A program made the position numbers and the translations under genes. The notes under the pieces are model-generated. The model saw only the letters and a list, made by a program, of their open reading frames with translations, ran no database searches and was not told the DNA's origin. Positions 35,426-47,258 of a stretch of 64,000 nucleotides of DNA are shown one piece after another (positions within the stretch are counted from its first letter, which is position 1; each line of letters opens with the position of its first letter). Origin of the DNA: Larix kaempferi (Eukaryota > Streptophyta > Pinopsida > Pinales > Pinaceae); assembly GCA_027924585.1 (NCBI GenBank), contig BSBM01000637.1, positions 2,542,001 through 2,606,000 on the forward strand, read 5' to 3'.

Positions 35426-35455
35426 ATGATCGATCCCTAGAATCTCTTCATGAGA

Positions 35456-38400
35456 CTAGGCAATAATGTCACGGAATTCGTAAAAAAGATTGGTATACAG
35501 AACGATATCTTCAAGATAACAATCTGCTCTAATAAAGATATGTTTTGTGACCCCAGGTTCAGTGGGAATGTTGATCGGGGTGGTTCTCAATATACTTGTA
35601 CTATTTCCTTCGGAAAAAATAGCTTTTGAAGTGGAAAGGACAGAGGACCAATCAACATTCTCACTGGGTCTCGAAGGGAATGCACCTCTCTTTATCAGGT
35701 TTAGAATAGCGAGTAGATAGGTCCTGGAGTGTAAATGTTCCCAAGGTTGTCTCAGGCCTATCATGGTTTCAAAAAATGTTTTTTCAGAAGGAAAAACTGT
35801 GTCCAAACCGTCAGGAGAGAGGGTAGAGTCCGTTGACCATGAAAAAGCAGGGTCCATATCCGACTCGGTAGAGACCAAAGGAGTCTGGATATGTTCTGTT
35901 GCAGGTTGTTGTGAATCCTCATGCATTATCTCTGCAACAACTACAGGCACAGGTGGTTTTGGTTCAGTAGGAAGGATCCACGGATCAGTCCTAAGACCAA
36001 CTGTGAAAGTTTTAGTAGAAGTACCTACATCAGAACGCACGAAAAGAATAGGAGAGGGTAGATTGAAAGTGCCTATTAATGACCCGTAAATCCCTACTCC
36101 TAAACTCTCACTTACTAGGGCAGATTGATCAACTAAAGGAATAGTGGTATCCGATGAATTCTAGTTGTTTTTTCGAGAGAATGAAATTTGATCGACCGTG
36201 ACGATCTTGCCTTTGTGAGGGAACATAACAACTCGAAAAACTGCCGATGCAATGGCTCACATGGCGTATGTCTAGCTCCAGCGTAATAACATGTTGTAAT
36301 CAAGTGGAGCATCCAGAACTTCAATCTCTACAGCAACTGTCTTACCGGCAAGTGTTATTTCAAATGATGGTAGAACTCCATGTGGATGAAAAGTCCTGCC
36401 ATCGAAGGCAGTAAGCAGTTTGTTAGAGGGGGCTAGCTTAGGAGAGCCTAAAGCTTTCCAGCAAGAAATGGACATCACACACATCGACGCGCCCTCATCT
36501 ACGACAGCCCGTCTAATGGTCATAGGACCATGGATCACTTCAATCTATAGGGTGACGTGGTATGGAAACCAATATTTGATATCATACATATCAAAGTGCG
36601 TAGTCATGTTAGATGATTCCATACTTCCAATCGCTGCCAGAAGTGCGTTTCGTTGTAATGGACAACTTTGCGAAACTTCTAAGGTGGACATAACACAAGG
36701 GGTCTGGGCTAGATCTTTAACCACATTGTAGTTGGAAGCAACCCGAGCATTGGGATTGTAGGAGGCCCGTTTCAAGACACCTTTCAGGATCTTGGGAAGC
36801 GGATCCACTGGAATGTGGAGAGGAATGGAAGATTCAGGAATCTGTTTATCCTTGTTCTGCACATCCGGGGTATAATTTCTTGCTCGCATTTGCAAAAGTG
36901 CATCCACGCTAACTATATTAATGAAAGTTTGATCAACTGAAGCCTGAGTGGTGCCCCTAGATTTGGAGGTTCCAAAAGCTGAACCCTGCCCTTTAGGAAA
37001 TGGATCTTTAAGTACGGTAGGTTTCTTTTCTTGAAACAGCTTCTGGGCTTCTTCGAGTAGAGGGCATTGGTGAGTGAGGTGATCCTGCTTGCAAATTTTA
37101 CAAGGGAACTTAACCTTCTTCTTTTCTTTATTACCCTCCTAGGAATTCTCTTTATTCTTGGGATTTTGCTGGTTCCCCTCTCCTTTCTTGTCCTTATTTT
37201 TGTTGTTGGGCGTCCTAGGGCCCTTTTCATTGTTTTGAACCTGGTTCATAGATTGAGAAGTAGAAGGAGAGGTTGTGACGGGGGTTACTTCTGCAGTCGA
37301 TTGTTTGATGGATAAGGCATGAACCTGCTTGGTCAATGCTTCGAAAGCTGCAGAATCTACTGAAGCCACTATGCCGTTAGCATGTGGTCTAGGTTTAGGT
37401 CTGCCAAGATCAATGTTTGATCATGGTGCGTTTGGTATAATCTCATAAAGTAGCCCAAACTGTGCATAAACAAGGTCTAGCTGTTGGGTCCGTAAAATGG
37501 TTTCTTCCTCTATAGACACTCTAGAAGTAGCTACTTCCTTAGAAATATAAGGAAGGAGTGATTTCAGATACCACTCGAGAAGGAATTCTGGAGGTATATT
37601 GGCTTTAATGAGCCTCTTCCATCTTCGCCACTCCTGAATGTGATCAGATAAGTGAGTGGCCTTATTCTATCTAAATGTAGACAAAAGATCTGTCCCGGCA
37701 TTGTATCGAACAGGAAGCTGGAAGTGGTTCAGAAAAACAGTCGCAAGATCCCAAAAGTTAAAAAACGTAGCTGCAGGTAACTTAATGTACCATTTAGCCG
37801 CAGCGTCGATTAAAGTTCTTTGGAAAATTCTCAACCTAACGGAATCTTCGTTCAATGAGTTCGAAGAACACCATAAATGGAACGTGGTGACATGATCACC
37901 AGGATATTCACTAGTTTTTCCTTCGAATTTTGGAATGTTCGAAGGTAACTTGGTAGGAACTAGTGGCCAAGTTGCGTTATGGCATACCAGATCATTTGTT
38001 AACTTAGAAAGGTCTGGCAAGTTCAGAGTTGCCAGAAATGGTAAACAAGGTCTGCAAGATGGCATTTGATAAGCTGGGGTCATAAAGGGAGAACCACCCA
38101 TAGTTTGACCCGTAAACGGATGGTAGGGGTTGCCCCCAACCACTTGCTGGTAGGGGTTTCCCCCGGCCATCTGCTGGTAGGGGTTTCCCCCATCCATCTG
38201 CTGGTAGGGGTTGCCTCCATCCATCTGTTGGTAGGGGTTACCCCTAGCCACTTACTGGTATGGGTTTCCCCCAGCCACTTGCTGTTGTGTGAAAGTGTTG
38301 TTGAAATTTCCCAATCCAAATGAAAGTGGGTTGGTACTCTGAACGTTTGTCCACTGCGGTTGGGCGTTAGCCCTGCCATATTGTTGATTAAGGATGTTAC

Positions 38401-39216
38401 CCCATCCTCCAGAAAACAAAGAAAAAGGGGTGTTTCCTATAGGTACATTACCTTGATTAATATTGTAACCTGCAAAGGCATTAAAACCAGGGGTAATCAT
38501 AGCGGATGGCGCAGTCATGGTACTCATGACGGGCATAGTTGTAGAGGCGTTTGGCCCTGCATTTGGTGTGGAAATCCAAGTGTTGGGTATGTGGTATGAC
38601 GGTTGAGTTACAGGAGGTGGAACAAGATTTGTTGTACTACTAGGTCCAAAAGTGGGTGTAGAGGTGGATGCCACAGTTGTTGAACTTGGCATGCCTAAGG
38701 TACCGACATTAAAGCTGAAGGACGGAGTCGGAACAGAAGTTGTCTGTGCCGAACTCGGTGTAGTAGTGGGAGGAGGATTTACAATATTTGTGTTCATACC
38801 TATTGTGGGAGTTTGTGGAACTCCCTGTTCGCCTCCTGTATTAGTCATAAAATTCCCAGGTGTGAACAAGTATGCACTATAATCAAGTTGCTCGAAACCA
38901 ATGGTAACAGAAGCGGATTGTTAAGATTAGTCAGAGGAGGATTAAACAAAGTACTAAACTCACTAGAAGTGAGATCCTTAATCTCAACTGTATTAAAAGT
39001 GTGCTGATCTGGAGTCCCCAGTTGTGGTTCCTCAGGAACCTCTATTTCAGGTCTTTCTGTTGCAGGTTGTAGTTCCTCAGGAATTTCTATTTCACTAGTA
39101 GTTTCCAAAGGAACACTAGAGTCTACCCTCTGTCGTCTGGGTGGCGTTATTGGTTCCACTCTAAGTGGGAGAAGGTTTTTCAACCTTCTAGACCTACAAA
39201 GGTCTTGGTCTTCCAC
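35456..39216 (-). pseudogene. gag and protease of element D, pol truncated before RT
   Basis: It starts at ATG 39216 (MEDQDLCRSRRL). A frameshift lies near 38880, then one frame runs to 35456 with stops at 38252, 37667, about 37424, 37139, 36545, 36272 and others. Order: Thr/Pro/Ser-rich N-terminus, GGNPYQQM repeats (about 38285-38121), gag core IPKFEGKTSEYPGDHV..WCSSNSL..AAKWYIKLP (about 37935-37770), zinc knuckle CKICKQDHLTHQC (about 37095), protease with VVDEGAS (about 36505), then the linker that normally leads to RT, where the frame ends. It is homologous to element B throughout. Gag and pol in one frame indicate a single polyprotein in the ancestor. It is non-functional. Confidence 0.88.
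38121..38284 (-). repeat. 27-bp tandem repeat in gag of element D
   Basis: Six units encode 9-residue repeats of type QMDGGNPYQ. One unit carries the stop at 38252. It is at the same position as the different 25-residue repeat in gag of element B. Confidence 0.85.
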
Positions 39217-41228
39217 GATTATATATAAAAATAAAAACTAAGCAAAAAACCTAGTGGCCACTAAGACTAGGGGGAAAATAGCACACCACTAAAAAAATAA
39301 ATCCTAAGTATTCAAACATGTCAAACAAGATTCCTTCTGGAGAAGATTTTGGGATGATGAGGGCCCAGAAGAGATAAACCAAGGATGAAGAATAGTTACC
39401 CGGGGTCCACAACACAATGACTGAGGGTGCAAGCACTGGAATCACCCAACTACCCTCCCAAAGACCTGCAAGGGATTTCCTCCCACGTCTGTCCTAGGTG
39501 CAATAGATATACCCTCCATTGTCACCTATGTATGATCCTATGGTCAGATACTAAGGTTACCATACATACGAAATATCCTGGGGGGACAGTCGTTAGCCTG
39601 ATCAAAATGCGTGGGCAGGGTAACTAAACCTGAAATCCAAATGGATCCCCGTACGCAAATCGACCCTAGTTTATGGTCAAAAGGAGCATGAGGGAGGTAT
39701 CCTCAATGATTCTGATCTTCCACGGCCTCGTGCTTAGCTCTGGTTTTAGTAGAATTTCCCAGGAATATTTGATATATATGGGTTTACCTATATGACAGTC
39801 GCACTATGATTTTTGAGTAATGAAATAAGCTTTGAGCAGTTAAAGGTGTTTTAAGCTCGAAACTCTAGCCTAGACTTGTTGGTGTCATGTATCCCTAGAA
39901 AAAAAATCATTTCTAATTGATTTTATTAAGATTATTTTTAAGGTTACTTTTTACTCAATGGGGCAGTGCATTGTGTGATGTGGTTGCAACAGAAAGAAAG
40001 TGCATGAAATGAAACAACTTTCAACAACAAAAGGACTTTTTATTTTTTCGTTTAATATTCTTTCCAAAGTAAAGAGTAAGCAAACCTAAACAAAGCTTTC
40101 TTTTTGTTTTCTTTTCTAATTCTTAACAAAATAAACTATGCTATTTTGCAAAGATTACAAGCCTTATTATTATAAACAACCAAACTTATTTTGCTTTTAT
40201 GTTATATATGAACAAAAAAGAACTTGAAAGTGGAAGCAAATAAGACCTATAAGAGATGTGTAAGCAATGGTAAGATGACTCTAAAGTTCACAACTGTCAA
40301 AGCAATGGTTCGACAAAGACTTGTCCTACAAGTTTTTTCAAAAGAAAAAGCTCTCAAACATGGAAACAAAGCGGGAAGAAAACAAAGAGGAAAGATGCTT
40401 AGAACTGGAAATCAATCTTAAAAGAATGCTCCAAAGCACCAAACCCTAACAAGACCACTATGCCAAGCAATAGGTAGGCAAGAGAACTACAAACAACCTT
40501 ACTAACACAAAGATTGAAAGATGAAGCGAGCCAAAGCACTTCAAACTCACTTGATACTGGAAAAGAAAGTGAAGTCAAGAAATGTTGGGACTTAAAAAAG
40601 TTTTGGAAGACACCCCAAAGGGTCCAAAAGATGGATCAAACCCTAAAATAAAGGATGAGACACCTAAAGAGCATACAAGTGTTGCAACAAACATCAAATG
40701 CTAAGTGCAAAGGTTTGTAGGTCAGCAACACACTATCAAGGTATGGAATGAGTAATTGTGTTCACTAAGGAACAATGCCCAATCTCCAAAAAGAGTCACA
40801 AATGAACCAAACACTTCAAAAGTAAACAAGTGACCAAAAGATGACCTAAAGGACTCAAAAGAGGTTAATGAGACTCAAAGAAAGGTTACAGACCTCAAAG
40901 ACCAGTCAAGAAGGCCAAAAACAAAGTTAAAAACTCACCCAAACAGGCAGAAAACTCAACCCTAACTCAAACAGAGAGCTACAGGAATGTGCCCTACTAT
41001 GCAGTAGGGAAACTAGCGCACTTGGGGCTGTGGGCGCTACTATATGTACAGTAGGGTAGCGCACAGGTCTTAAAGAGTTAAAAATTAACCTTGCAGAGGT
41101 GTAAAAACACTGAGTCAAGCAAAGGGAAGTAGGTAGGGACCACCTATAGGGCTTCTCAAAAGATTAAAAGGGATTAAGAGGTACTGGAAAGACAATCAAG
41201 AAGGGTTTCCTAGAGCAGAAAAACAACC
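39217..41228 (-). other. 5' leader of element D
   Basis: About 2 kb without credible ORF. It contains the GTAGCGC/GCGCTAC word cluster at 40985-41066. Confidence 0.6.
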
Positions 41229-41246
41229 TCCCCAGCGGAGTCGCCA
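41229..41246 (-). other. Primer binding site of element D
   Basis: The minus strand reads TGGCGACTCCGCTGGGGA, 3 bp inside the 5' LTR. It begins with TGG and matches the position of the site in element B. Confidence 0.8.
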
Positions 41247-41249
41247 GTC

Positions 41250-43910
41250 CGTTGGTGGGAAATACTACCCTATAGTGAGGAAATGGACACTATCAACTTA
41301 AGGGGGTGATAGGTAAACATACTAATTGTATTACAGAAGCGTTTATAAATGGAAATAGATTAGAGATCTTGAGGACATACCTTGTGAACGAAGTTTGATC
41401 CTAGCTTTTGTCCAACCTTGCAGTCGATCCTCAACTCAATCTCCCGTTTGATAAACCTGCAACACAAAGACCATTCTCAGCGTGTCTTGGCCAATATAAT
41501 AATGATGGGATTGAAAACTAGTTCAAACATCAAGCATCAACCAACATGATCCAAACAAACACATAGTCCATTAATCATTTGATTTGGGATGAGAAAGATG
41601 TTTCAATCTTTTATTGTCAAAAACATATGAATGATACAAAGTATACCTGACTTTGCAGCATGCTCATGCAACTTGATCCTAGGCTCCTGCTCCTCTCTGA
41701 CTTCAGATTTCTTCCATCATAACCTCCTTCAATACAAGCTTCTCATATAGAAGAGTCTCTCTATGGATTTCATGTCTCTATGTCTAACCCCTCTCTTCAA
41801 TCCTCCTTGTATTTATAGGACAAGGTAGGTAGTTCAGGTCGAGAGGTGGTTGTAGGGGAAGTTGGGGAAGTTGGGAAACCAACTGCATCCAATCCCTATT
41901 CGTCAAATTAATATTTTTTTGATCATATTTTAAGATTTGTGCTATTATTTCACAGTGGAGTAGCGCCCAGGGCGCAGGTGTCACATCCCCTTCTATCAAT
42001 CCAATGCAAGGGAAGAAAATGTGAACCAAACTTACCGGGCTTATTGGCAATCTCAGCCCCATTCAAGTTCCTTTTAAGAAATGCATGGTTAAATAAAAAT
42101 TGTGCATTCATATTCATACTCAACAAGCACAACGGAATTAAACACTATATATGCACATAGTTTCATCATGCATTCAGCATATAAACAACAATCATTAATT
42201 AAGACATTACAGAATATAGAATTAACACAACTCATTTAATAAACACAGCGGAATAACCATAATAACATACAAACAAAAGGAGATGCATCAGCCTATTTCT
42301 TCCAGGCAGAATGATGAAACGGTCATACAATAATCCATCCCATTCTCATGCTATGCACAAGAATCATGCCAACTAACTTAAGATAATCATTTCATCCAAG
42401 TAACATGAGTAATTTAACATACAGGATTAACACATTGTTGAACACATAAAGCAAATAAATTAATCCACAGAGAATACTTATCTTGAAATGAAAATGTCCA
42501 AACAACTGGCTACGTGAGAGCAACGTTCCACCCAACCATAGATCTCTGTCCAGCTTGTATTCTTTCAGCTGAGAGATCACCCCTGAGCTGGGCTGTGTAT
42601 CCACTAAGGAGGAACTAGACAGGCTCACTCACAGCCATGGATTCACTCAAATGGTCATGCTAAGCCAACACACACCTGGGTTTATCAAGCAAGCAATAAA
42701 GAAAGGATGAGGATGCTAAGCCAGTGAGCTCAACCACAGAGCTATGGACATCTCAAGCTAAACTCAAGCAATCCAATCCTCTGTTCAAACATCCACATTT
42801 GGATTTTCTCCCATTTCTGTCAACAAATAACTCAATCCCATCACTGGATTTATGGGCTGTAAAAAATGGATTTTCCAATGGATTTCAGGGTAGCTAATGC
42901 TCCCAAATTTGCCCCAAGGTTCATATCTATGGATCCCCCATTGGATTTTACTATCAAATACCAATTCTAGGCATTTATGGCTCTTCAAAACGCGGGTTCT
43001 TTCAAAGTTGCGATTTTTGGTTTTTCTTCCTGCTGGCAATTCATTTTTTTTTTAGATGGAAAATGATGTTGGTCCCTTCCACAATGGAATTGGGATGAGG
43101 AAGAAGCAACTCCCATGAGGTAGAGTGGCTTGTGGTGCAAGAAAACAGAGCCCATACTCTGCCATACGAATTTCTGGGCTGCCCATGCTCCATTGAAGCC
43201 ATGGACTGAATTCCTCAATCACTTCCTTACAACAAAAATAAATGTCAGCAAGGTAAGTCAAATGGGTTCTCAAGGTCACATATGGCAGCCTATGGTTCAA
43301 TCCCACAGCCCCCTCACCACTCCCTAGTGGATACACATGGCCCCTTCTCATTCGTTGCCTCCATAGCTAATTTTGGTATTTTATTGCATGATGTTTATTT
43401 ACATCATTTTTACAATGTTCCATGGCTAAATAGCACATGGGAAACATAATGTATAATACTTGCCTTTAAATAAAACTCGAGCTTCCACTAGCGAGGCCTT
43501 GGCCTTGAGCTCCACGCTAGGAAAACATACATCACATGTATACAACATTTACATTAAAAGTTAACATATCCTAAGGGTCAAAATGAGGTATGACAGCAGG
43601 TACAGTGTTTAACCACAAGCATTTGCCACTTTTTGAATGTTGTGCACTAGTCTACTGAAGAGGAGTAGCGCCCATTAGGAGGTTTGCACTACTATTGCAT
43701 AATGGAGTAGGGCATATGTGCTAGTTTACTTAAGCAGAGTAGCGCCCATGCCAAAATATGATTTTTTTAGGGTTTTGTCAGCTTGCAGAGAGGTGAGTCA
43801 AGTAAAAGTCTCATCTAAGGTCATCATGCTCTTCAATCCAAGTTGTCCTTTTGTGTGATTGACAACTCAAGGTGATCACGGACAGAGAAGTGCATATTTG
43901 ACCTATAACA
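41250..43910 (-). repeat. 5' LTR of element D with nested insertion
   Basis: The outer bases read CGTTGG (TGTTGG in the other LTR). Without the insert (41979-43595) and one TSD copy it is 1039 bp, the same as the 3' LTR. The TATA box is at about 41809-41819, minus strand. Confidence 0.93.
41979..43595. mobile_element. Solo LTR-like insertion (1617 bp) in the 5' LTR of element D
   Basis: TGTCACATCC...GGTATGACA, with 5-bp inverted ends TGTCA/TGACA, flanked by GCAGG at 41974-41978 and 43596-43600. TG..CA ends plus a 5-bp TSD fit a solo LTR. No coding sequence. The family is not related by eye to the other LTRs here. Confidence 0.85.
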
Positions 43911-43915
43911 GGTCT

Positions 43916-44673
43916 ATAGGAGAACCGCGGGTTTTTTTGGTTTTGGGGGTACTATGGGGGTTCGCCCATAGTTATTGTAATATGTGATCTTTGGCCACAT
44001 ATATAAGGGTATTTTTGTATGAGGAAGAGTTCTCACATTAGAGGGTTAGCTAGTGAGTTGGATGGTGAGAAGAATAAAGAGCTAAGAGAGAACAAACTTT
44101 ACAGCTAAGTGCATAGAGATCTGATTGTAGAGAAGAATCTGCAGCACATTGTGCATACTGGAACCATTTCCCTTCCAAGCTAATAGAAAGAACAATTCCT
44201 ATGGACGTAGCTCCTGCTTGGGGGTGAACCATGTAAATCAGGTGTTATGTGTATGATTTTATGATGTGCTTTGTATACACGTTATGGTGTGGTTATGTAT
44301 TTTCTTCGATATGTATGTTAATGGTAGTCATATGTTAAGTAACTGGATCACATGTGCATGAATATATGAAGGAACATTTGAATTATAAATACAGTAGAGA
44401 TTCAACGTAGTTTTGTAGACTATTGGTAACTGGGTGCGAATTCATTTGTTTATTCTATAATGTTATTAGTTGTTAATTAAAAGACGCGTAGCAAAGATTT
44501 TAACGACATCGAAACCTCACCACGGTTACAGAAACCTAATTCTGTAACCCCCCATCTTCGCTTCGGGTAAGAATTCAACCTAGTTACAGGTTGATGCCAA
44601 AAGGGCTAGTGAAAGAGGTTTTCTTGTGCTGCGATAACTTCGCCGAAACCAGGTCAGCCCAAGCAGACCAACA
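43916..44673 (+). repeat. LTR2 copy 2, right part
   Basis: Matches 9735-10093 plus 25713-26111 and ends CAGACCAACA. It is uninterrupted at the place where element B entered copy 1 (GTGCTTTGTATACA at about 44267), which proves the GCTTT target of B. Confidence 0.88.
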
Positions 44674-44902
44674 ATTTCATTGGAGATATAAATCGTAATT
44701 CTAGTATCTAGGACAGATGGATTTTGACTACTAGTGACTATTTCACAAACTGGGTGGAACCCATCCCCACTAGATTAGCAAATGAAAATGTAATCATGAA
44801 ATTCCTAGAGGAAAACATTTTTTTAAGGTTTAGATGTCCCAAAAATATTATTACTGACAATGCTCCTACTTTTAGATATTTTAAAATGATTGAATTCTTC
44901 CA
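44674..44902 (+). pseudogene. Integrase core fragment, copy 2, part 1
   Basis: Same as 26112-26339. Here the frame is longer: TTSDYFTNWVEPIPTRLANENVIM...CPKNIITDNAP, with the second catalytic Asp readable. It is interrupted by LTR F. Confidence 0.8.
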
Positions 44903-46657
44903 TGTTGTAGAACTTTCTTCCTATGGGTAAGAAGAGGATCTCTTAGGTTAGACTAGGATGTGCTAGCTCTAATATAGGACAATTAGATATCAAATTCAAC
45001 CTTGAATCCTGAACTAAACTCATACACCAATATTAAACGTATTTGATAGTGACTGAATGATGTGACTCACCTTCAAATCAAACATTTTTCCCACTCCCAG
45101 CTTTGATCCTGAAGCTCCCAAGTTGAACCTGTCAAGATCAAACAAGAAACAAACATGCAATTTCCCAAATACCTTGAAGTACAAGTTAGATTCAAATCCT
45201 ACTACATACACTTCATTCAAATGATCCAAACAAAATGCACACGAAATGGGAAACAAGAAAAGTTAGCATTAATAAGAAACTTGAAGACACTTACGTAGGG
45301 TTGCTTGATGTCCAAGTTAGCTCCAACTCCAAGATTTCCTCCCTCTTGTAGCTAGGGTTTTACCCCTAGCTTGTGCAAATGAGCACCTACTAAGGAGAAG
45401 GGACTCCTTAGTAGCAGTTCAATAAATGGAAATAATTATGCTAAAACAGAAATGTAAACTAGTCTAAAACACATGCATGAAACATAAAGAACAAAAGATA
45501 AATAATGGTTTTGTATAAATATTACCCTCAATGTGAAGGTTGATGAAGCTCCTTGCAATATCCAAGAGGGTTGCTCCAAGCTCCAATGTGCTCCTTCTCT
45601 TTCTCCAATGGTGGGAATGGGCCAAAAGAGGCTCTCAAGGTGAAAGTAGTTCAATGGTGAACTAGGGTTTCGAGAGAGATTTTGGCAGAGTAAGGGTATA
45701 CTTGATTGTGGATATGGAATAAGGGATCTCCATCACCTATTTATAGTTTTTTGGTGGTGGAGTGCTGACCCATGGTTTTGGGAAACACATGGTTTAGGGC
45801 AGCTGTATAGGGATTTTTCCTCCTTTTCCTCATTATTTTATATTTTTTATTCCCTTTTTAGGGGGTTTTTACTATTTTTGGAGGAAAAAGGGGGTTTTTT
45901 AGCCTTTTTAAGGCTATTTTAAGGGTTTTGTGGCCTTTTGGAGGCATTTTAGGCCTTTTGGAGGCTTTTTAGTGGGATTTTTTGGGTTTTTAAGGGAAAT
46001 ATGGTAGGAAAATGGGCAAATGATCCATATAATGTGGTAGATGAGGTAGTGAACACTTTTTGGGTGTTAACACCTCTACCTATCTCTGCAAATCTCTTAA
46101 GATCATAATTTGGATGCCCCAAGTAGTCCCCCCCTTGGCTCATGGATGGCGTCTCCTTTATAGAACTTGCGAAGTTAACCATAAGGAGAGGAAGGTGGAT
46201 CTGGTGAGAGTTTAGTGGATCAAACAGGCTAAACGGAGAAAGGAGGTGGAGAACGAATCCAGGGTGTCAATCCCAAGGAAATCTCTCAGAAGGTACAGAT
46301 CCAAGATCCATGCTCGAAAGCTATATTAGGATTTTCACGCCCCAGAGACTGAGCATAGCGTGGAAATTTGATGATTTTTGCACCCCAGGGGTTATGCAGA
46401 GCACGAAAATATGGGTTTTTCGCATCCTGGGAGATGTGCAGGGCACGAAAATCAAAGCAAAAAAGGTCAATCAGGGGTGACACTTTGCCTATTAGGTTTT
46501 TTCTCGGCATACAAGAATTGGATTTGTCTCCAAGGTTTCTAGATGAGACCAAGGAGGGTACCAACATCATGTAACATGCATTAGGGAGAAATGTCGCTAG
46601 GTCACATGGTACAAAGATGCGACACTAAAGCTCTAAGTGTAACTTTGAGGTATAACA
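44903..46657 (-). repeat. Solo LTR F, copy 2 (with nested insertion H)
   Basis: TGTTGTAG...GTATAACA. It is at the same site as copy 1, so it predates the duplication. It is longer by the 731 bp of insert H plus its TSD. The GCACGAAAAT-type word cluster is at 46327-46455. Confidence 0.85.
45347..46072 (-). mobile_element. Solo LTR H (726 bp) nested in LTR F copy 2
   Basis: TGTAGC...TTAACA, TSD CCTCT at 45342-45346 and 46073-46077; absent from copy 1, so younger than the duplication. The minus-strand TATA box (ACTATAAATAGG) is at 45737-45748. Words of type GGCCTTTTGGAGGC cluster at about 45840-45990, upstream of the TATA box. Confidence 0.88.
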
Positions 46658-47258
46658 TCCAGAAATACAATGTTGAATTAGGTCATTCTACTGTGTATTA
46701 TCCCTGAGGGAATGGTTTGGCTTAATCATCTAACAAAAGATTTTTCATGATCATTAAAAAAATGTTAACAAAGAACAAAAAATCATGGGATGTAAATATT
46801 ACGTCCGCTTTGTGGGATTATAGAATAAGTCTCAAAAGGTCAATTGGTACATCTCCTTTTCATCGAGCATATGGGAAAGAATAAATCCTACCTATATAAC
46901 TAGGGTTTCTAGTGTTAAAGCTAATTTGGCATGACATAGAAGAACCAAACAATATGGTTAGAAGGGTAAATGAATTGATCGAATTGCAATAGCAAAGAGG
47001 ACAAGCAAACATAAAATTACAAGAGAACCATAGAAGGATTAAGAAGACATTTGATAGAAAATATTTGGAAATAGATCTCCATCCAGGAGATCTAGTCATG
47101 AAATGGGATGCAAGAAGAGAAGACATAGGAAAGAATGAAAAGTTTTAGAACCTGTGGATAGGACCCTACATCATTGTTGAAGTGATGGAAAATAATACAT
47201 ACAAGATTCATGAACTGGAGGGAGATCTAATGGAAGTTGTTTTCAATGAAGGCTTCTA
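46658..47258 (+). pseudogene. Integrase C-terminal fragment, copy 2, part 2
   Basis: Same as 27364-28036 with more damage: the stop at the catalytic Glu is shared with copy 1, and extra stops include one in NEKF.NLWIGPY. The DLHPGDLVMKWD and GPY motifs are still readable. Confidence 0.85.

Larger units (their letters stand above)
32103..43910 (-). mobile_element. Element D: Tat-like Gypsy deletion derivative, minus strand
   Basis: LTRs at 32103-33141 and 41250-43910 (TGTTGG...ATAACA), TSD GGTCT at 32098-32102 and 43911-43915, inserted in LTR2. It carries gag and protease related to element B but no RT, RNase H, integrase, second RNase H or antisense gene: the coding frame stops at 35456 and passes straight into the 3' region. 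It could have moved only with help from a complete relative. Its 5' LTR later received a solo LTR (41979-43595). Confidence 0.93.
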
